DNA of 64,000 bases from Datisca glomerata (GCA_003255025.1 QANY01004032.1:620001-684000), one strand, 5' to 3'; positions 1 through 12,095 are shown, counted from the stretch's first letter. Translations and numbers: made by a program. Notes: generated from the sequence alone by a model not told the origin.

Positions 1-368
1 ATAATTAAGTATAATATGTATATATTTAAGTATAATATGTATATGTGATACAAAAATAATTAAAATATTTAATTATTTATAATAAAATATAAAAAGTTCA
101 TCCTTTTAATTTTTTGAGTAACCTAAAACAGACAAATCTTTTCAATATAGTTGATGAGTATTGTGTTACAGGAAATACAATTCCAATTTTGTTAACATTT
201 TGTAAAAATGATTATTCTCCTATTATTATTGTTACCCGTAATTTAACAAAAATAAAGTGTTCTAATGACTTATTTGCCTAAAAATCCGAAAACGTATACA
301 GCTGACTAAAAGGTGTGTTTTTTTAAAACTGATTAAAGGCGTTTTTTATACTTGTAAAAGTATCAAAC

Positions 369-438
369 ACATTCACGCAAAGAATGGGGAGCCCACATTC
401 ACGCAAAGAATGGGGAGCCCACATTCACGCAAAGAATG
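369..438. repeat. 26-bp tandem repeat, about 2.7 copies
   Basis: Unit of 26 bases beginning ACATTCACGCAAAGAATG repeats at 369, 395 and 421; the third copy stops after 18 bases. The first two copies look identical, so the array is recent. No coding sequence is involved. Confidence 0.9.
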
Positions 439-451
439 ACAAATCTGAGGT

Positions 452-540
452 TAGGGGTGTTCAAATTTGTCTTTAACCAATGGAATCAGAAATGATTGGT
501 TGAATCGATTTTTTATATATTTTTGANAAATACTAAAAAT
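452..540. mobile_element. Fragment of a hAT-type MITE (one end only)
   Basis: TAGGGGTGTTCAAATTTGTC at 452 matches the terminal sequence of the complete MITE at 20114-20587, and the next bases (a motif around TGATTGGTTGAATCG) resemble its interior. No matching right end or 8-bp flanking repeat was found, so this is a truncated copy with an uncertain right limit. An ambiguous base (n) occurs at 527. Confidence 0.5.
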
Positions 541-1222
541 ATATTTATTTGTTATTAATAATATATATTTAAATTCTCCTTGTATGTACTAAAATTTTTT
601 CTTAAATGAAATTCTTATTCTCAACTACATTTCGATATATTTCTTCACTTTAATATTTACATACATAAATATTTTTTATATAATATTTTTCATGCAACAC
701 ATGAGTATATAGCTAGTTCTGAATGGAAGAAAAAGTATATATCTATATATCTATGAACGTGACCCATAGAAGAAGACTATGAACGTGATCACGCAATGCA
801 ATTGGAGCAACATGTGGAGCAATCAATGAAGCATGTTGCGGGGCTATTGGCCAACCAAATTTAAAGCTGGAATCGTAACCGTCCTTATTTTGGTGACAAT
901 TCTAGTGGGAGTGAAGTGGATGAAGAATGGAGAAGACGGATTAAGTGACGAGGAGATGGATGATTGTGATTCTATAGATCGGGACTTGCCACCACTCTTT
1001 GATGAGTATGTTGAAGATGATGTTGGATTTGAGTGTAATGTGTGTTTTGATGAGAATTTTGTTTCATAAGAGGTTTTCAAGCCAAATGACTTGCTGAATT
1101 TTAAGAATTGAAATTAAGAGTGTACATGGGATAGTTCAGGAAGTGATTTGAAAGTTTTTTTGTCCCCTTTTGAAGAAAAGACGGGACTCGCACGATATAT
1201 GACGAATCGTCCGGATGAAAAT
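541..1222. other. Spacer with a short unassigned ORF
   Basis: AT-rich DNA. An ATG-led frame at 833-1069 (+) could encode 78 residues with a hydrophobic stretch near residues 13-28 and an acidic C-terminal half. I do not recognise it, and the opposite strand is open over almost the same interval, so coding is doubtful. It could be an isolated exon or chance. Confidence 0.4.
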
Positions 1223-1330
1223 TATTAAAAAAATTCAATATGTGGGGTCACATATGTAAAATTAAATATAGTATGTTATTTTTTAATAAACTTAATTAAA
1301 GTGATCTAATTAAGAAATAAAGTTCTAAGG
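1223..1330 (+). repeat. 5' LTR start of copia-1
   Basis: The segment from TATTAAAAAAATTC to the stretch near TTCTAAGG aligns with 5768-5875. After this the two copies stop aligning, so the rest of the 5' LTR (perhaps as far as about 1930) has diverged or been rearranged. No clear primer-binding site was seen. Confidence 0.6.
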
Positions 1331-1943
1331 CGGTACCATATACGGACCGATTTTTTCTGTTTTGCAGTACCATTCAAAAAATTGGAATTTTATTCCCTCC
1401 TTCACGGGTATGGTACTATAGCATGCTACATTAATTAAATAAATTGAATTAATTTGTTTGATTCAATTTACTTATGATGCTTTTGGTTTTAATTAAATTC
1501 AATTATTTGGGTATGTCTTTATGGATTAGTTATGGTTATTGAATATTATGAATGAGCTAATTGAAGTAAGATGCATCAAAATGACATCTCTTGTGTAAAT
1601 TTACTTATGATGTTTGTGTGGGTATTAGCCGACCGATAGGAATGTTAATATTTGGCCGAATTATATACACATGTGTGACGGTGAGCATGTGACAATTATA
1701 AGGCTTTACATGTGAATAAATCGATCAAAAGATAGTTTTTATTTGACATGAATTATTGTCAGTGTTTGATCATTACAACAAAAATACCATTTATTGTTAA
1801 TATCATTGTCCAAAGACTTGATATCAATGTTGTGCGAGGTATCTTGATTAGGGACTTACCAGCTATTTGAATTTGTTGATTGCTATGGTTGGCTTTTGAT
1901 ATGAGCATATTTAGATAATTCTTTTGTTTAGTTTACAACTAAT

Positions 1944-2755
1944 GTGACTACGGTATCTGCCAACCTCAACAACATTCCTATTTTTATTGAGACCAACTTT
2001 AAGGATTTGAAAGAGAATATGTTTATTGTTCTTGGTTGTATGGATCTGGACCTTGCACTCAGGACGGACGAACCCGCCCCTTTTACGGTTGAAAGTTCTT
2101 TTAATACTAGAAAGAACTTTGAGAGGTGGGATCGCTCAAACCGCATGAGTCTAATGATCATAAGGCGCGACATTCCGAAGGCATTCAGGGGTGCGATATT
2201 CGAAGGGATAACCAACATCAAAGAGTTCCTTGATGAGATTGAAAAAAGTTTTACCAAAAATGATAAGGCAGAAACAAGTATAGTTTTACCAAAAATGATA
2301 AGGCAGAAACAAGCACAGTTTTACAACCCTTGATTCGCATGAATTATAAACGTAAAGGGAACATAAGGGAGTACATTATGGAAATGTCTAACATTGCTTC
2401 AAAACTTAATGCACTCAAGCTCGAGCTACGGAATCACTTTCCCATACATTTGGTACTGATCTCTCTTCATGCACAATACATCAGTTTAAAATTAATCATA
2501 ACCATCAGAAGGAGAAGTGGACTCTTAATGAGCTCATTTCATATTTTGTGCAAAGTAAGAGAAGATGAAGCATGATCAGACTGAAAGTGCTTATTTGGTT
2601 AGCACATCTAAAGGAAAAGACAAAAAGAGAAAGAAGGATAAATAAGCTGTTAAGGGTCCAACAGAAAAGAAAGCGTGTAAGGACAATAGTAGTTGTTTCT
2701 TTTGTAGGAAGCCTCGACATGTAAAGAATGACTGTGCCAAATGTCACGCATAGTG
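1944..2755 (+). pseudogene. copia-1 gag, frameshifted
   Basis: Gag nucleocapsid precursor of the retrotransposon. The first frame (1944-2333) carries the LGCMDLDLALR and RSNRMSLMII motifs typical of one plant copia Gag group. The next frame (2330-2575) carries GNIREYIMEM. The zinc knuckle follows at about 2695-2740 as CFFC-x4-H-x4-C, with RH where GH is usual. The switch of frame follows a 35-bp tandem duplication at 2247-2314. Stops follow the knuckle at about 2751. Confidence 0.75.
2247..2314 (+). repeat. 35-bp tandem duplication in copia-1 gag
   Basis: AGTTTTACCAAAAATGATAA starts at 2247 and again at 2282, with the rest of the unit also repeated. A 35-base insertion is not a multiple of three, and the Gag frame continues in another phase afterwards. 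Confidence 0.85.
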
Positions 2756-2829
2756 TGTCAAGCAAGGTATGTCTCTTACTTTGGTCTATTATGAGGTAAA
2801 TTTGACTTTAGTACCTAGATACACTGGGG

Positions 2830-4140
2830 GGGTTAGATTTCGGTGCCTCTACTCACAGAAGGGTTCCTATCCAGGATTGCCTGAGCTACCAAAACTTAAT
2901 TGATCATGAAAGATACATCTATGTGGAAGATGGAGAATCAGTAGAAGTAGAGGCCATCGTGCATTAGAAGTTATTATTGAGAACTAGATTTTATTTGAAT
3001 TTATTTTATATATGTGTTGTACCATCGTTTAGACAGAATTTGGTTTTTGTTTCTAAGTTGAACAAATTAGGTTATTGTTGTGCATTTCAAAACAATCGGC
3101 TTTAGCTTATCAATAAATTTAAACCTTGTTGGAACTGATTTTCTTAATATTTATGATAACTTCTATTTGTTTTATGCAATACCTCTAATAGTGAAGTGTT
3201 GCATGTGGAATCATGAGGTACTAAAAGAAAAATTAATAAGGAAAATTCAGACACACTTTGACACAAGCGCTTAGGCCATATCTCCAAAATGAGAATTCAT
3301 ATGCTTGTATCAGATGACATTTTAGATTCCCTTGATTTTTTAGACCTTAACGTCTATGTTGAGTGTATCAAGGAAAAACATACCAAACAAAAGAAATTAC
3401 GTGTCAATAAAGCAACAGAGGTCATAAAATTGATTTATACAAACATCTATGGCCATTCCCTAAGGTTTCGTGGAATGGTCAACAATATTTTATAATGTTC
3501 ATAGACTACTACTCAAGATATGGCTACATATTTCTTATTCATGATAAATCAGAATCCTTGGATGTGTTCAAAATATTTATGGCTGAAGTTGAGAACTAAC
3601 TCAACAAAAGAATTAAAAATGTCAGATGATAGTGGTGGTGAATATTATGGTAGATTTGATGGTTCAGGAGAATAACATCCAGAGTCATATGCCTAATTCC
3701 TAGAGGAATGTGGACTAGCACCACAATACACCATGCTAGGTTCACCTTGCATGAATGGTGTTACTGAGAAACGAAACAGATCCCTTAAAGACATGGTGAT
3801 GAGTATGACTAGTACCAACTTTGGGGACAGACATTAAAGACAATAACTTATATCCTTAATAAAGTACCAACTCAAATGGTTGTCAAAACACCTTATGGGC
3901 TTTGGACAGGTAAAAAGCCTAGTTTGAAGCATTTTTACATTTGGGGATGTCCAGCTGATGCAATATCATATATTCCAAATGAAAAGAAATTGGACTCTAA
4001 AACAGTGAGCAAATACTTTATTGGCTATTCTGAGCATTCAAGGGGCTACAAGTTCTATGATCCCATGCTAAGAAATATTTTTTTAGATGAGAACTGTACC
4101 ATTTTTTGAGGATGTTGAGTTTGGAGGGAGAAATAAAATA
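2830..4140 (+). pseudogene. copia-1 protease, GAG-pre-integrase and integrase, degraded
   Basis: A protease-like LDFGA at about 2835 stands where LDSGA is expected, so the catalytic DSG is lost. The GAG-pre-integrase region is in the frame at 3289-3495. Integrase core pieces follow (about 3490-3830) with IHDKSESLDVFK-like and YTMLGSPCMNGV-like motifs, then the post-integrase segment GKKPSLKHFYIWGCP at about 3908-3952. Several frameshifts and stops are present. Confidence 0.7.
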
Positions 4141-4459
4141 AGTGACATTGTCTTTGAGGAGGAATCATCTTAGATTCCTACTACAACCATTACTTCTAAC
4201 ACTGTGTAGGTTGTCATTATTGTCATCGATCAAGAAGTGGATCTTTAACCACAATAAGACAATGTCGAATAACTCTCCATTCAAGTTAAGATTAATGTTC
4301 CAGAAGAACAAACTCAACAACCTTAAGATGCCACTAAGGAGATCTATGAGAGAATGAGAAGTGCTATTTCAGATGATTATGTGGTATTTGTCCAAGAAAA
4401 TGAGGAAAATACTGAATTGGTGGAAGATGATCCAATCAACTTCCACTAAGTCATGCAAG

Positions 4460-5335
4460 ATATTAATTCTCAAAAGTGGATTGAGGCTATGAATGAAGAG
4501 TATAATGCAAGACAATCAAGCTTGTGATCTAGTCCCTTTACCTGAAGGTAAGAAGCCGATTGGTTGTAAATGGATAATTAAAATAAAAAAATATTCAAAA
4601 GGTAATGTGAAAATATATAAGACTTGTTTTATAGTTAAATGCTTTATTCAAAAGGAAGGTGTTGACTTAAAGAGATTTTCTCTCTAGTTTAAATGAAAGA
4701 CTCTTTTAGAATAATTATGGCGCTTGTTGCACATTTTGATCTTGGGCAGCATCAGATGAATGTGAAAACTGTGTTTCTTAAGGGAGACATTGATGAAACA
4801 ATTTATATGGTGAAACCATAAAATTTTATGGTCGGGGATCTAAAGAATATAGTTTGCAAAATAAATAAATCCATCTATGAGCTCAAACAAGCTTCCCGTC
4901 AATGATACTACAAATTTCATCAGATAATCTCTCATTTGGCTTTGATGCAAATATTGTCGAAGATTGTGTGTATCACAAGTTCAGTTGGAGTAAATTAATA
5001 TTCATGGTTTGTATGCTAATGATATATTGCTTGCCAGTAATGATTTAGATATGTTGCGCGTGACCAAGAGATTTCTTTCTAAGAATTTGAAAAATCTTGG
5101 TGAACTTTGAAAGACCACTGAAATTGTATTGTGAAGAAATCAACAATTTTACATTCCAATAACATGAGCTCATCTAAGTTAAAATATATTGAGATTAAGT
5201 TCATGATTATAAAAGAAAGAGTACAGAGTGGTTAAAGGTTCATAGAACATATTAGGATAAACTCTATGAAAGCGGATCCGCTCACTAAAGGATTACCACC
5301 CAAGGTCTTTCACGAGCACACTACCTATATATGTG
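4460..5335 (+). pseudogene. copia-1 reverse transcriptase and RNase H remnant
   Basis: RT begins with QKWIEAMNEE and KPIGCKWI (frame 4493-4687), then a piece like HQMNVKTVFLKGDIDETIYM at about 4750-4810. The catalytic YxDD region near 5010 reads roughly YANDI and is damaged. RNase H is mostly deleted; only its C-terminal MKADPLTKGLPPKVFHEH (5265-5320) remains. It cannot encode an active enzyme. Confidence 0.7.
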
Positions 5336-5767
5336 TTATGTTGTTTGAGGATATCATGGTTTAGTGAGAGTTTGTTTATTGCTTTATGTTGTATTTTGTG
5401 AAAAATTATGTATTTGGCATTTTCTGATCAGAAATAAAATTGTTCATTCCAATCTGTGACGTTATATTGTTGTTGACCTCACCAGAGTAAAGTACAACAA
5501 GTTAGAAATAAACATATATAGATCACATTGCATGTAATTTTCCATGCCACACATCCATGATTGATCTATGTCATTTGATTGTATTGGTATATGTGACCAT
5601 TGATTAGTTTAGTTACAATAAAGATAATGAAAAGCCGCTTTGATCCTATGTCAATATATTCAATGGACGAAATTATTTCGGACATACCTTGTGCTTGAGA
5701 TAGCAAATTTTGAGAGCTCATAAAGTTAAACACATTTATAAGGCTACATATATGGGCAATGAGAGAT

Positions 5768-6130
5768 TATTGGAAAAATTCAACATGTAGGGTCACACAT
5801 ATAAAATTAAATATATTATGGTATCTTTGAATAAGCTTAATTAAAATGATCTAATTAAGAAATTAAAGCTCTAAGACTTATGTGTATAATTATCATGGAA
5901 CTAATGTGTAGATTACCATAAATGTATTTTAATTTGTTGAAGAGTCAAATTAGAAATATCAATAGTTATTAACTGCTTACTTATTTAAAATAGTTATGGT
6001 TCTCAAAGTACACAAACGGTCCAATTTTCTTTGAACCTATTCATTCAATAGAGAATTTTGAAGAAGAACTTAAGAACTTGTGTCTGGAATATCTAATCTA
6101 TCACTCTGTCATTCAATTATCTATGAATTT
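5768..6130 (+). repeat. 3' LTR of copia-1 (right end approximate)
   Basis: TATTGGAAAAATTCAACATG at 5768 follows a purine-rich tract (GGCAATGAGAGAT) that fits a polypurine tract. The first 105 or so bases match the 5' LTR start. The expected first base pair TG is TA here. The right end is a guess because the two LTRs diverge. Confidence 0.5.
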
Positions 6131-7229
6131 TAAAAAAGTCATAATATGTGAAATTTTTAACTAAAAGACTCACATATTTATGTCTTGCTTTCCGTCCCGA
6201 CCCATTTTTAACTAAAAGACTCATCAGACTCAATTACCAATCAGTTCTGATCAACCAATTTGATCCATTCTCAATCACTCAACCCTTTGATATCCAATCA
6301 CCTGATCAACCAATTATAAATTACAGAAAATCATCATCTTATTTTCAAAAAATGTTTAGCAAAAATTTCTTTCATATTGACATTGATGAGATGGTTTTAC
6401 GGGACACACGAATTATGTCTTGCTTTACCCATTTAAGACACATGAGTTTTGTCCAATCTTGTCTGATTCCAAAAAAAAACTCGTCTTATCCCACTCAATT
6501 CAAACTCTGTCTTGTGGTGCGTGATGGATTTTCGAGCTAACTGCAAATAGTAATTCTTCATAAGCATGTGGATTTTTTGAGAATTGAATATTTTCTGTTG
6601 ATTTGTAATTTTTCATTTATCGTGTTGAAAGCCAATTGAAAAAATCATTCGTTGACAGTTCATTTGCGGAAGGAGTTTTGGAGTTATTCCAATCTTCTAA
6701 ATAATATAATAAGATATGGATTATGTTAGTTTTACGATATATCTCATTAGGGGTTTTTTTATTTAAGAATTTATGGCCATAAAGACGTTTTTCAGACCTA
6801 GTTTAATAGTATTTCACATAGCTTATCCTGTTTCCGCCAAATTTTTTGTTTTCTTTTATACGAATAAAGTAATGTTTGATGACTAATTATCTGATTTTCG
6901 TGCATAAATTAACCAACTTATATATCGGATTTTCTATACGAGTCTTTTTCGTAGAAGTGAGTCAATTGCATTATCAGCATTTGGACTACTAATAACATTT
7001 GTGAAATCTTTAACTTTTTTTATACAATTACAGAAAAAATAAGATATTTTATTTTTTCATAAATTGTCACTTCAAGTTTTTAATTCAACATAGAGGAGAC
7101 TAATTTTTTCAGAAAGGGGAAGAAAAGAAAGGAAGGAAAGTGTAGAGAAGGCGAAAGGGAAGGGAGGTTTGCGTAAACAAATTAGAAAGTTAACAGAGGA
7201 GAAACGAAAGTGATTAAGAAAGAAAAGAA
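6131..7229. other. Upstream region of the SWIB gene
   Basis: AT-rich. The 6148-6540 frame (130 codons) contains a repeated 19-base motif (TTTTTAACTAAAAGACTCA at about 6159 and 6207), has no recognisable domain and is probably noncoding. A purine-rich tract at about 7090-7229 directly precedes the gene's ATG and is the likely 5' UTR. No clear TATA box was identified. Confidence 0.45.
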
Positions 7230-10200
7230 ATGGGGAGGACAGGGCAGAAGAGAAAGACTATCCAAGTTACTGAAGCAGAGGACTGGTGCTTCCTCTGCAA
7301 AGATGGTGGAGACCTAATTCTCTGCGACCATTGGTGAGTTCACCTCTTCGTTGACTCACTTTGAAAAGCTTTTTGGGGGACCCTCTTGCTTGAGAATTTA
7401 TGAGTTAATGAGCTCGATTTACTGATTTAGTCTCACTTTTATATTCAATCTCATTCCCTTTCCTTTCTCCTTTTCCGAGAAAGTGAAGTTTTTAATCCTC
7501 GAAGTAAGACCATCACGATCTTTTCGAATTAGGATAAGTACGTCTGACCTAATTGAAAAAAAACGACAGGTTTTTAAGATTTTCTTAATCTGCCCTTGTC
7601 GTTTTCCAGTTACTGCTTTTAAGAGGTTCTGTATCTCTATGGGTACACCTTGTGACAGTAACACATGGAATCGGACAATTCTATTATATTTAATTATTAA
7701 CTTGCAATATAATCTCGAAAAAAACTTAACCCCAGTTTACCTTATTCTCTATCCCGCATCATGATTAGTAAGAACTGATTTAATGATAATGTAGCCATAT
7801 GAAGGCTTGTGATTGGAGTAGACACATTTAGTGTATGCACTTCCCAAACAAATTTGCTGTAAATAATTGTTATGCATTGTTGAGGTACTTTATAAAAGTA
7901 AGATGCTCTTTATAAAAAACAATCTCTACATGTCATCATCTTATTGTTGAGGCACTACTCTTCCTTATGTTGCTGAATTATGTCACTTTTTGTTGATGAT
8001 TTTAGGGACTGTTCAAAGGTTTATCATTCAGACTGTGTGGGAAAAGAGGATTCAGTTTTGGAGACTGAAGAAAGGTGGAATTGTGGTAAGCCACACACAC
8101 ACTTATAGCATTGATGATATAGTACAAAGTTCAGATATTAACCATGAAAGGACTTGCTTGCCATATATGTTACGTGTTTGATACTTGTGAAATCATCATT
8201 GAGGTGCATTGTTTGATACCTGGGTCCAGTCTTGGTAATTGGATTTTCTTATTCTGCCACTTCTTTTCATATTACTTTGTAAAAGCAACTTTTAATTGGT
8301 GTAAGGAGACATCTTAACTCCTATCTAATGGCTACTCAATTTTTTTTGCATGATGGTAGTCTACTTTATTGTATGACATTCTAGTTGCTGAAATAATGAT
8401 TAAGTGTTTTTTTCTTCTTGGATTAGTGAGTTGTTTCATTTTTTATGGCAATAAATTCTGTTTTCGGCCTATACCCATATCTTTTTGTCAAATAATATGT
8501 AGAAGTCTGAAGTGATCAAATTTTTGTATTGCAGATCGTCATTCTTGTTACATATGCCATAGTCCGCCAAAGTTGCATTGCTTTTGCTGTCCAAATTCTG
8601 TATGCAGAAATTGCATTCATGTCGCTGAGTTTGCTCATGTGCGAGGGAAGAATGGATTTTGCACTGAGTGTTTGAGTATAATTCTTCTTGCAGAAGAAAA
8701 TTCAAAGTTTGACTCTGATGGGGTATGTTTTGAATGTTTTACTAATTATTTTTATCAAGACAAATTTATTTCTTCTCTATTGCCTTCCTGCTCTCTCCGA
8801 ACTGATTTTGCGTTTAATCATGTATGTTGTTGATTTGCAGGAGGAGGTGGATTTTGAAAATAGAGATACATATGAGTGTCTATTCAAGGAATATTGGGAA
8901 ATACTAAAGGAGAAAGAAGGCTTAACTCTGGATGATGTCTATGCCGCAGACAAGAAATTAAAGAAGGGAGAGACTTTCAAGAGCTCCTTTAGCTCACAGA
9001 GGTTTGGTGACAGCAAAGAAGAAATATTGTATATCCCATCTGATTCCGACATAGATAATACAGAACGAGATGAGCCAATAGGCAAGAAAACGAGCTCCAA
9101 AATGAAAGAGTTCATAGGCTGGGGATCGAAGCCTCTTATTGAGTTCCTTGCATCAATTGGTATTGATTCAGCAAAAGAGCGGACCCAATATGAGCTTGAA
9201 TCTATCTTCCTTAAATACATCCAGGAGAGAAAACTTGTTCACCCGGAAAAGAAACGGAAGGTTATTTGTGATGAAAAGTTGTATGCTGTTTTCAGAAAGA
9301 AAACGCTTAATAAGCACCGGATATATGATCATTTGGAGGATCATTTTGCTGAGAACTTTAATCATTCAGAAGATGAAGGACATAATGGTAACAAAAACTG
9401 CAGTGCGGAGAAGGGAACTAACACTGAAGAATATAAAAAGCTGAGACTTTTGAGATGTAATAAACAACCCCAAAAGAAAAATTTGTGTGTTAATATACAG
9501 AGGGGCAGATTTGCTTCTATCATTGCCGATAACATCAAACTAATGTACTTGAGGAGGAGTTTAGTGGACGAGCTACTGAAACATCCAGAAAGTTTTGAAG
9601 ACAAGGTGGTGGGAAGTTTTGTGAAGATTAAGACAGATAATAGGAATTCTTACAAGCTCTTACCAGTTGCAGGTGAAGTTTTACAGGGGAATGATATTAA
9701 CAAATTTTGTTGTTAATGTCTGAATTTATCTTGTGTTTTCTCTGTGCTTTGGAGATTGTAACTTTCTACTCTCAGGTGTAAAGAAGTCATCGACTGGTGA
9801 AATTAATGGTGAAATTCTCTTGCAATTTTGCAATATGGAAGCAGAGTTACCAATCTCCATGTTGTCTGATTCTGACTTCACTGAGGTTACAATTAAAAGT
9901 TCTCATTCTAATACTATTGGAGAACATTCTGCTGACCATTCCATATAAGATTGTTGAACTAAAGCTGATTTGGCCAACAAAATATTAAACTTGTTGCATG
10001 GTTTTGTTTTCAGGAAGAGTGTGCGGATTTGCAGGAAAGAGTAAATAATGGTCTGATCGAAAGGCCTACCGTTGTAAGTTAATTTATTATCTTTCTTGGT
10101 CATATGAAAGGAAACATAAAAACTTTTATTATGAAGCAATTACAATTACAGTACTTTTCGGCTGTAGTATTACAATGATTTCAGTCCAGAGAAAGTATTT

Positions 10201-11078
10201 GTATGAAATCAAACTACTTCAGAACTGACCAAAATGCATTTGGCTTTTCTTTTCATGACAGGCGGAGATTGAAAAAAAGGCGAGAATGTTACGCGAGGAT
10301 ATAATAAAGCAAGTATGTATAATCGAACTCTTTTGGTGCCGTCTTATCATTGAACTAAACCTTTACATATATCTCCCACATCCTAGCACTGGATCCAAGT
10401 TATTCCAATGGAGTAAAACTGTCTCAGTATTTTATCCATTGCCTTTTTGCAATTCTTAGTTTCCTATACTGCTTTGATTCATTTTTGTGAGGTGTTGACA
10501 TTCCCTGTCCTTTTTAGTGTAATTTATTCCTTTTCTTGCTTGAACCATGTTTTTGCTGTCGATCGACGATATAATGTATGTGAGTTATGTTGATGTCCAT
10601 GTGCACACTTCATTTGTACTTGTTGCGTTACATCCATTTTCTCTATTAGTTGATCTAAAATTTTGATATTGATACTTCTCTGGTCTTGATTGTTTTACTA
10701 GTGGATGGAAAGAGAGCTGGTCATGTTACAAAATCGCATTGATTATGCGAATGAGAAGGGACGGAGAGGAGAATATCCTTTTTACAAGCTATAATTCCGT
10801 CTTATTTCGAGTTCTGAAAATCTGTTCTCATTTTTATTTTCATGCATTGACTGATTTTGAGAATGTTACCACACCTTAACCTACCTTCTTTCTTCTCAAC
10901 ATTGTTTAAATATATGGAGCAAAGAGAACTGCTCAAGAAACCATCAGAACAAGAAAGACTGTTGAAACACGTACCTGCAGTCATGGCTGACCTTTTAGAG
11001 CTCGAACCTGCTTCTGCTGACTCTTTGGATAGTAATGGGCCAGGACGTGTCAGCTCGCCATTGTTGATACTTGAGTAG
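7230..11078 (+). CDS. PHD-like zinc finger / SWIB / Plus-3 domain protein (nine exons)
   Basis: Likely nuclear chromatin or transcription factor of the plant group that joins a PHD-like finger, SWIB/MDM2 and Plus-3 (Rtf1) domains (At5g08430-like; related to CCCH-type proteins 19/44). My exon model is 7230-7333, 8006-8085, 8535-8722, 8841-9672, 9776-9885, 10014-10073, 10262-10312, 10702-10772 and 10901-11078: 1674 bases, 557 residues, all phases consistent. The Cys/His-rich finger spans residues 20 to about 110 (C20, C23, C32, C37, H42, C45, C61, C66, C69 and later pairs). SWIB is about 212-295 (EFIGWGSKPLIEFL) and Plus-3 about 341-460, followed by a charged helical C-terminus (EQRELLKKPSEQERLL). 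No GYF domain is seen, unlike longer relatives. Introns 1-7 are GT-AG, with a weak GTTACA donor after exon 5; intron 8 is AT-AC. There is no internal stop, so it is probably functional. PHD, SWIB and Plus-3 modules elsewhere bind histone tails or transcription machinery; the exact role here is unknown. Confidence 0.9.
10773..10900 (+). other. U12-type AT-AC intron (intron 8 of the SWIB/Plus-3 gene)
   Basis: The intron starts ATATCCTTTTT, the consensus minor-spliceosome donor. It contains CCTTAAC (10874-10880), the U12 branch-site core, 20-21 bases before its end, and it ends in CAAC. Removing exactly these 128 bases joins GA to A and restores the family motif GELFKYMEQRELL. No nearby GT-AG choice gives that reading: without splicing the frame stops at TAA after YKL near 10791. 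Confidence 0.9.
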
Positions 11079-11689
11079 AGTCTCAGTCTTTGAGCAAACT
11101 AACCTTTGTACTTCCCTTTGTTATTGCTTCAACTTTGAATGATTGAAAATCTAGATTTCTGTTGAAGCACTACATAAACATACGATTTCTTCACATTGAA
11201 ACCCTACATCAACCTAAAACCAGACTCAAGGAGAAATGAAGACGAGGGGTGGTCCAGACATGCAAACGCCAAGGTTAATAGTAATTTACTGTCGTTTTTT
11301 TTAGATAATTTACAATCATACGTAAATAAAAATTTAAAAAATTAAAACCATACAAATATGAATGTAGCTTTGTGGGCTGAGCATTGTTATGAATGACAAT
11401 ATATATGATCACCTTATGTATGATAAATAAATATGTACGGAAAAAATTAAGCTTGAAATTGCTAGTTACATAAGTAGTCTTACACTGTGAGACATCGTGT
11501 GTATTGCCACACTGTAATCGTGTTGAGCACTGCGGTGTTATCTATCGAAAATGGTTAATACCATTTGTCAAAAAGGGGTGATATATTAAACAGAAAGCAA
11601 AGAAAGCATCAGAACAACAAAAGAAGTTCTGAACCAAATGAGAAGAAATCTGACAGAAAACTAGGAAAAGGGGGGAAGAACACAGCCAC
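11079..11689. other. 3' flank of the SWIB gene and spacer
   Basis: Follows the TAG stop at 11076-11078 and should include the 3' UTR. AT-rich, no gene seen. The decayed 3' end of LINE-1 (minus strand) probably begins around 11560-11690; no poly(A) tract marks it. Confidence 0.4.
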
Positions 11690-12095
11690 CAGGTTGTACT
11701 GCAGCCCTCTCTTAGCACAAGCATCAACTATTACATTGAAAGACCTAGGCCTATGAAAGAAGTTAACAGACTTCCACTTGTTAGACAGCTGATGAATATC
11801 AAAGATAAGAGGAAAGATCTCACTTGGACTAGCCACCGGCTTAGCGAGCTCATCAGCAAGAATTAGGGAGTCCGTATAAACCTTCAACTCGTCTGTGCAT
11901 AAATGTTGAATTACCTCTAAGCCCCAACGTAGAGAAACAGCTTCAGCTACCAAAGCATTAGGAACATCCTTGGCTGAGTTACTAGCGGCAGCAGCTAGAG
12001 TTCCCGCAGGATCCCATAAAGCCCAGCCCATAGCAGCAGCCTTCGAGTCTTCATTCCACGCCCCATCCGAATAAAACTCCCAGGATTCCTCTTTA
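11690..12095 (-). pseudogene. LINE-1 remnant: RNase H-like domain
   Basis: RNase H domain at the C-terminus of a plant non-LTR retrotransposon. Read on the minus strand, ESWEFYSDGAWN begins near 12092 with the catalytic Asp of the first strand. MGWALWDPAG follows, then the acidic EAVSLRWGLE helix and the VYTDSLILADELAK motif with its second Asp; ACAKRGLQ at the end fits the last helix. The expected zinc-binding segment between RT and RNase H is missing, so a deletion separates it from the RT piece at 12250-12648. Confidence 0.8.

Larger units (their letters stand above)
1223..6130 (+). mobile_element. Degenerate Ty1/copia retrotransposon (copia-1)
   Basis: Plus-strand order is gag (1944-2755), protease/GAG-pre-integrase/integrase (about 2830-4140) and RT/RNase H (about 4460-5335), which is the copia order. 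About 100 bases after 1223 match those after 5768, marking the start of both LTRs. Frameshifts and stops interrupt every domain, so the copy is old and immobile. The right end is uncertain and no target duplication was identified. Confidence 0.8.

Noticed and set aside
844..1080. Minus-strand ORF opposite the 833-1069 frame
   Set aside because: Serine-rich mirror of the acidic plus-strand frame; no domain.
6148..6540. 130-codon plus-strand ORF
   Set aside because: Built on repeated TTTTTAACTAAAAGACTCA and low-complexity sequence; no family or splice context recognised.
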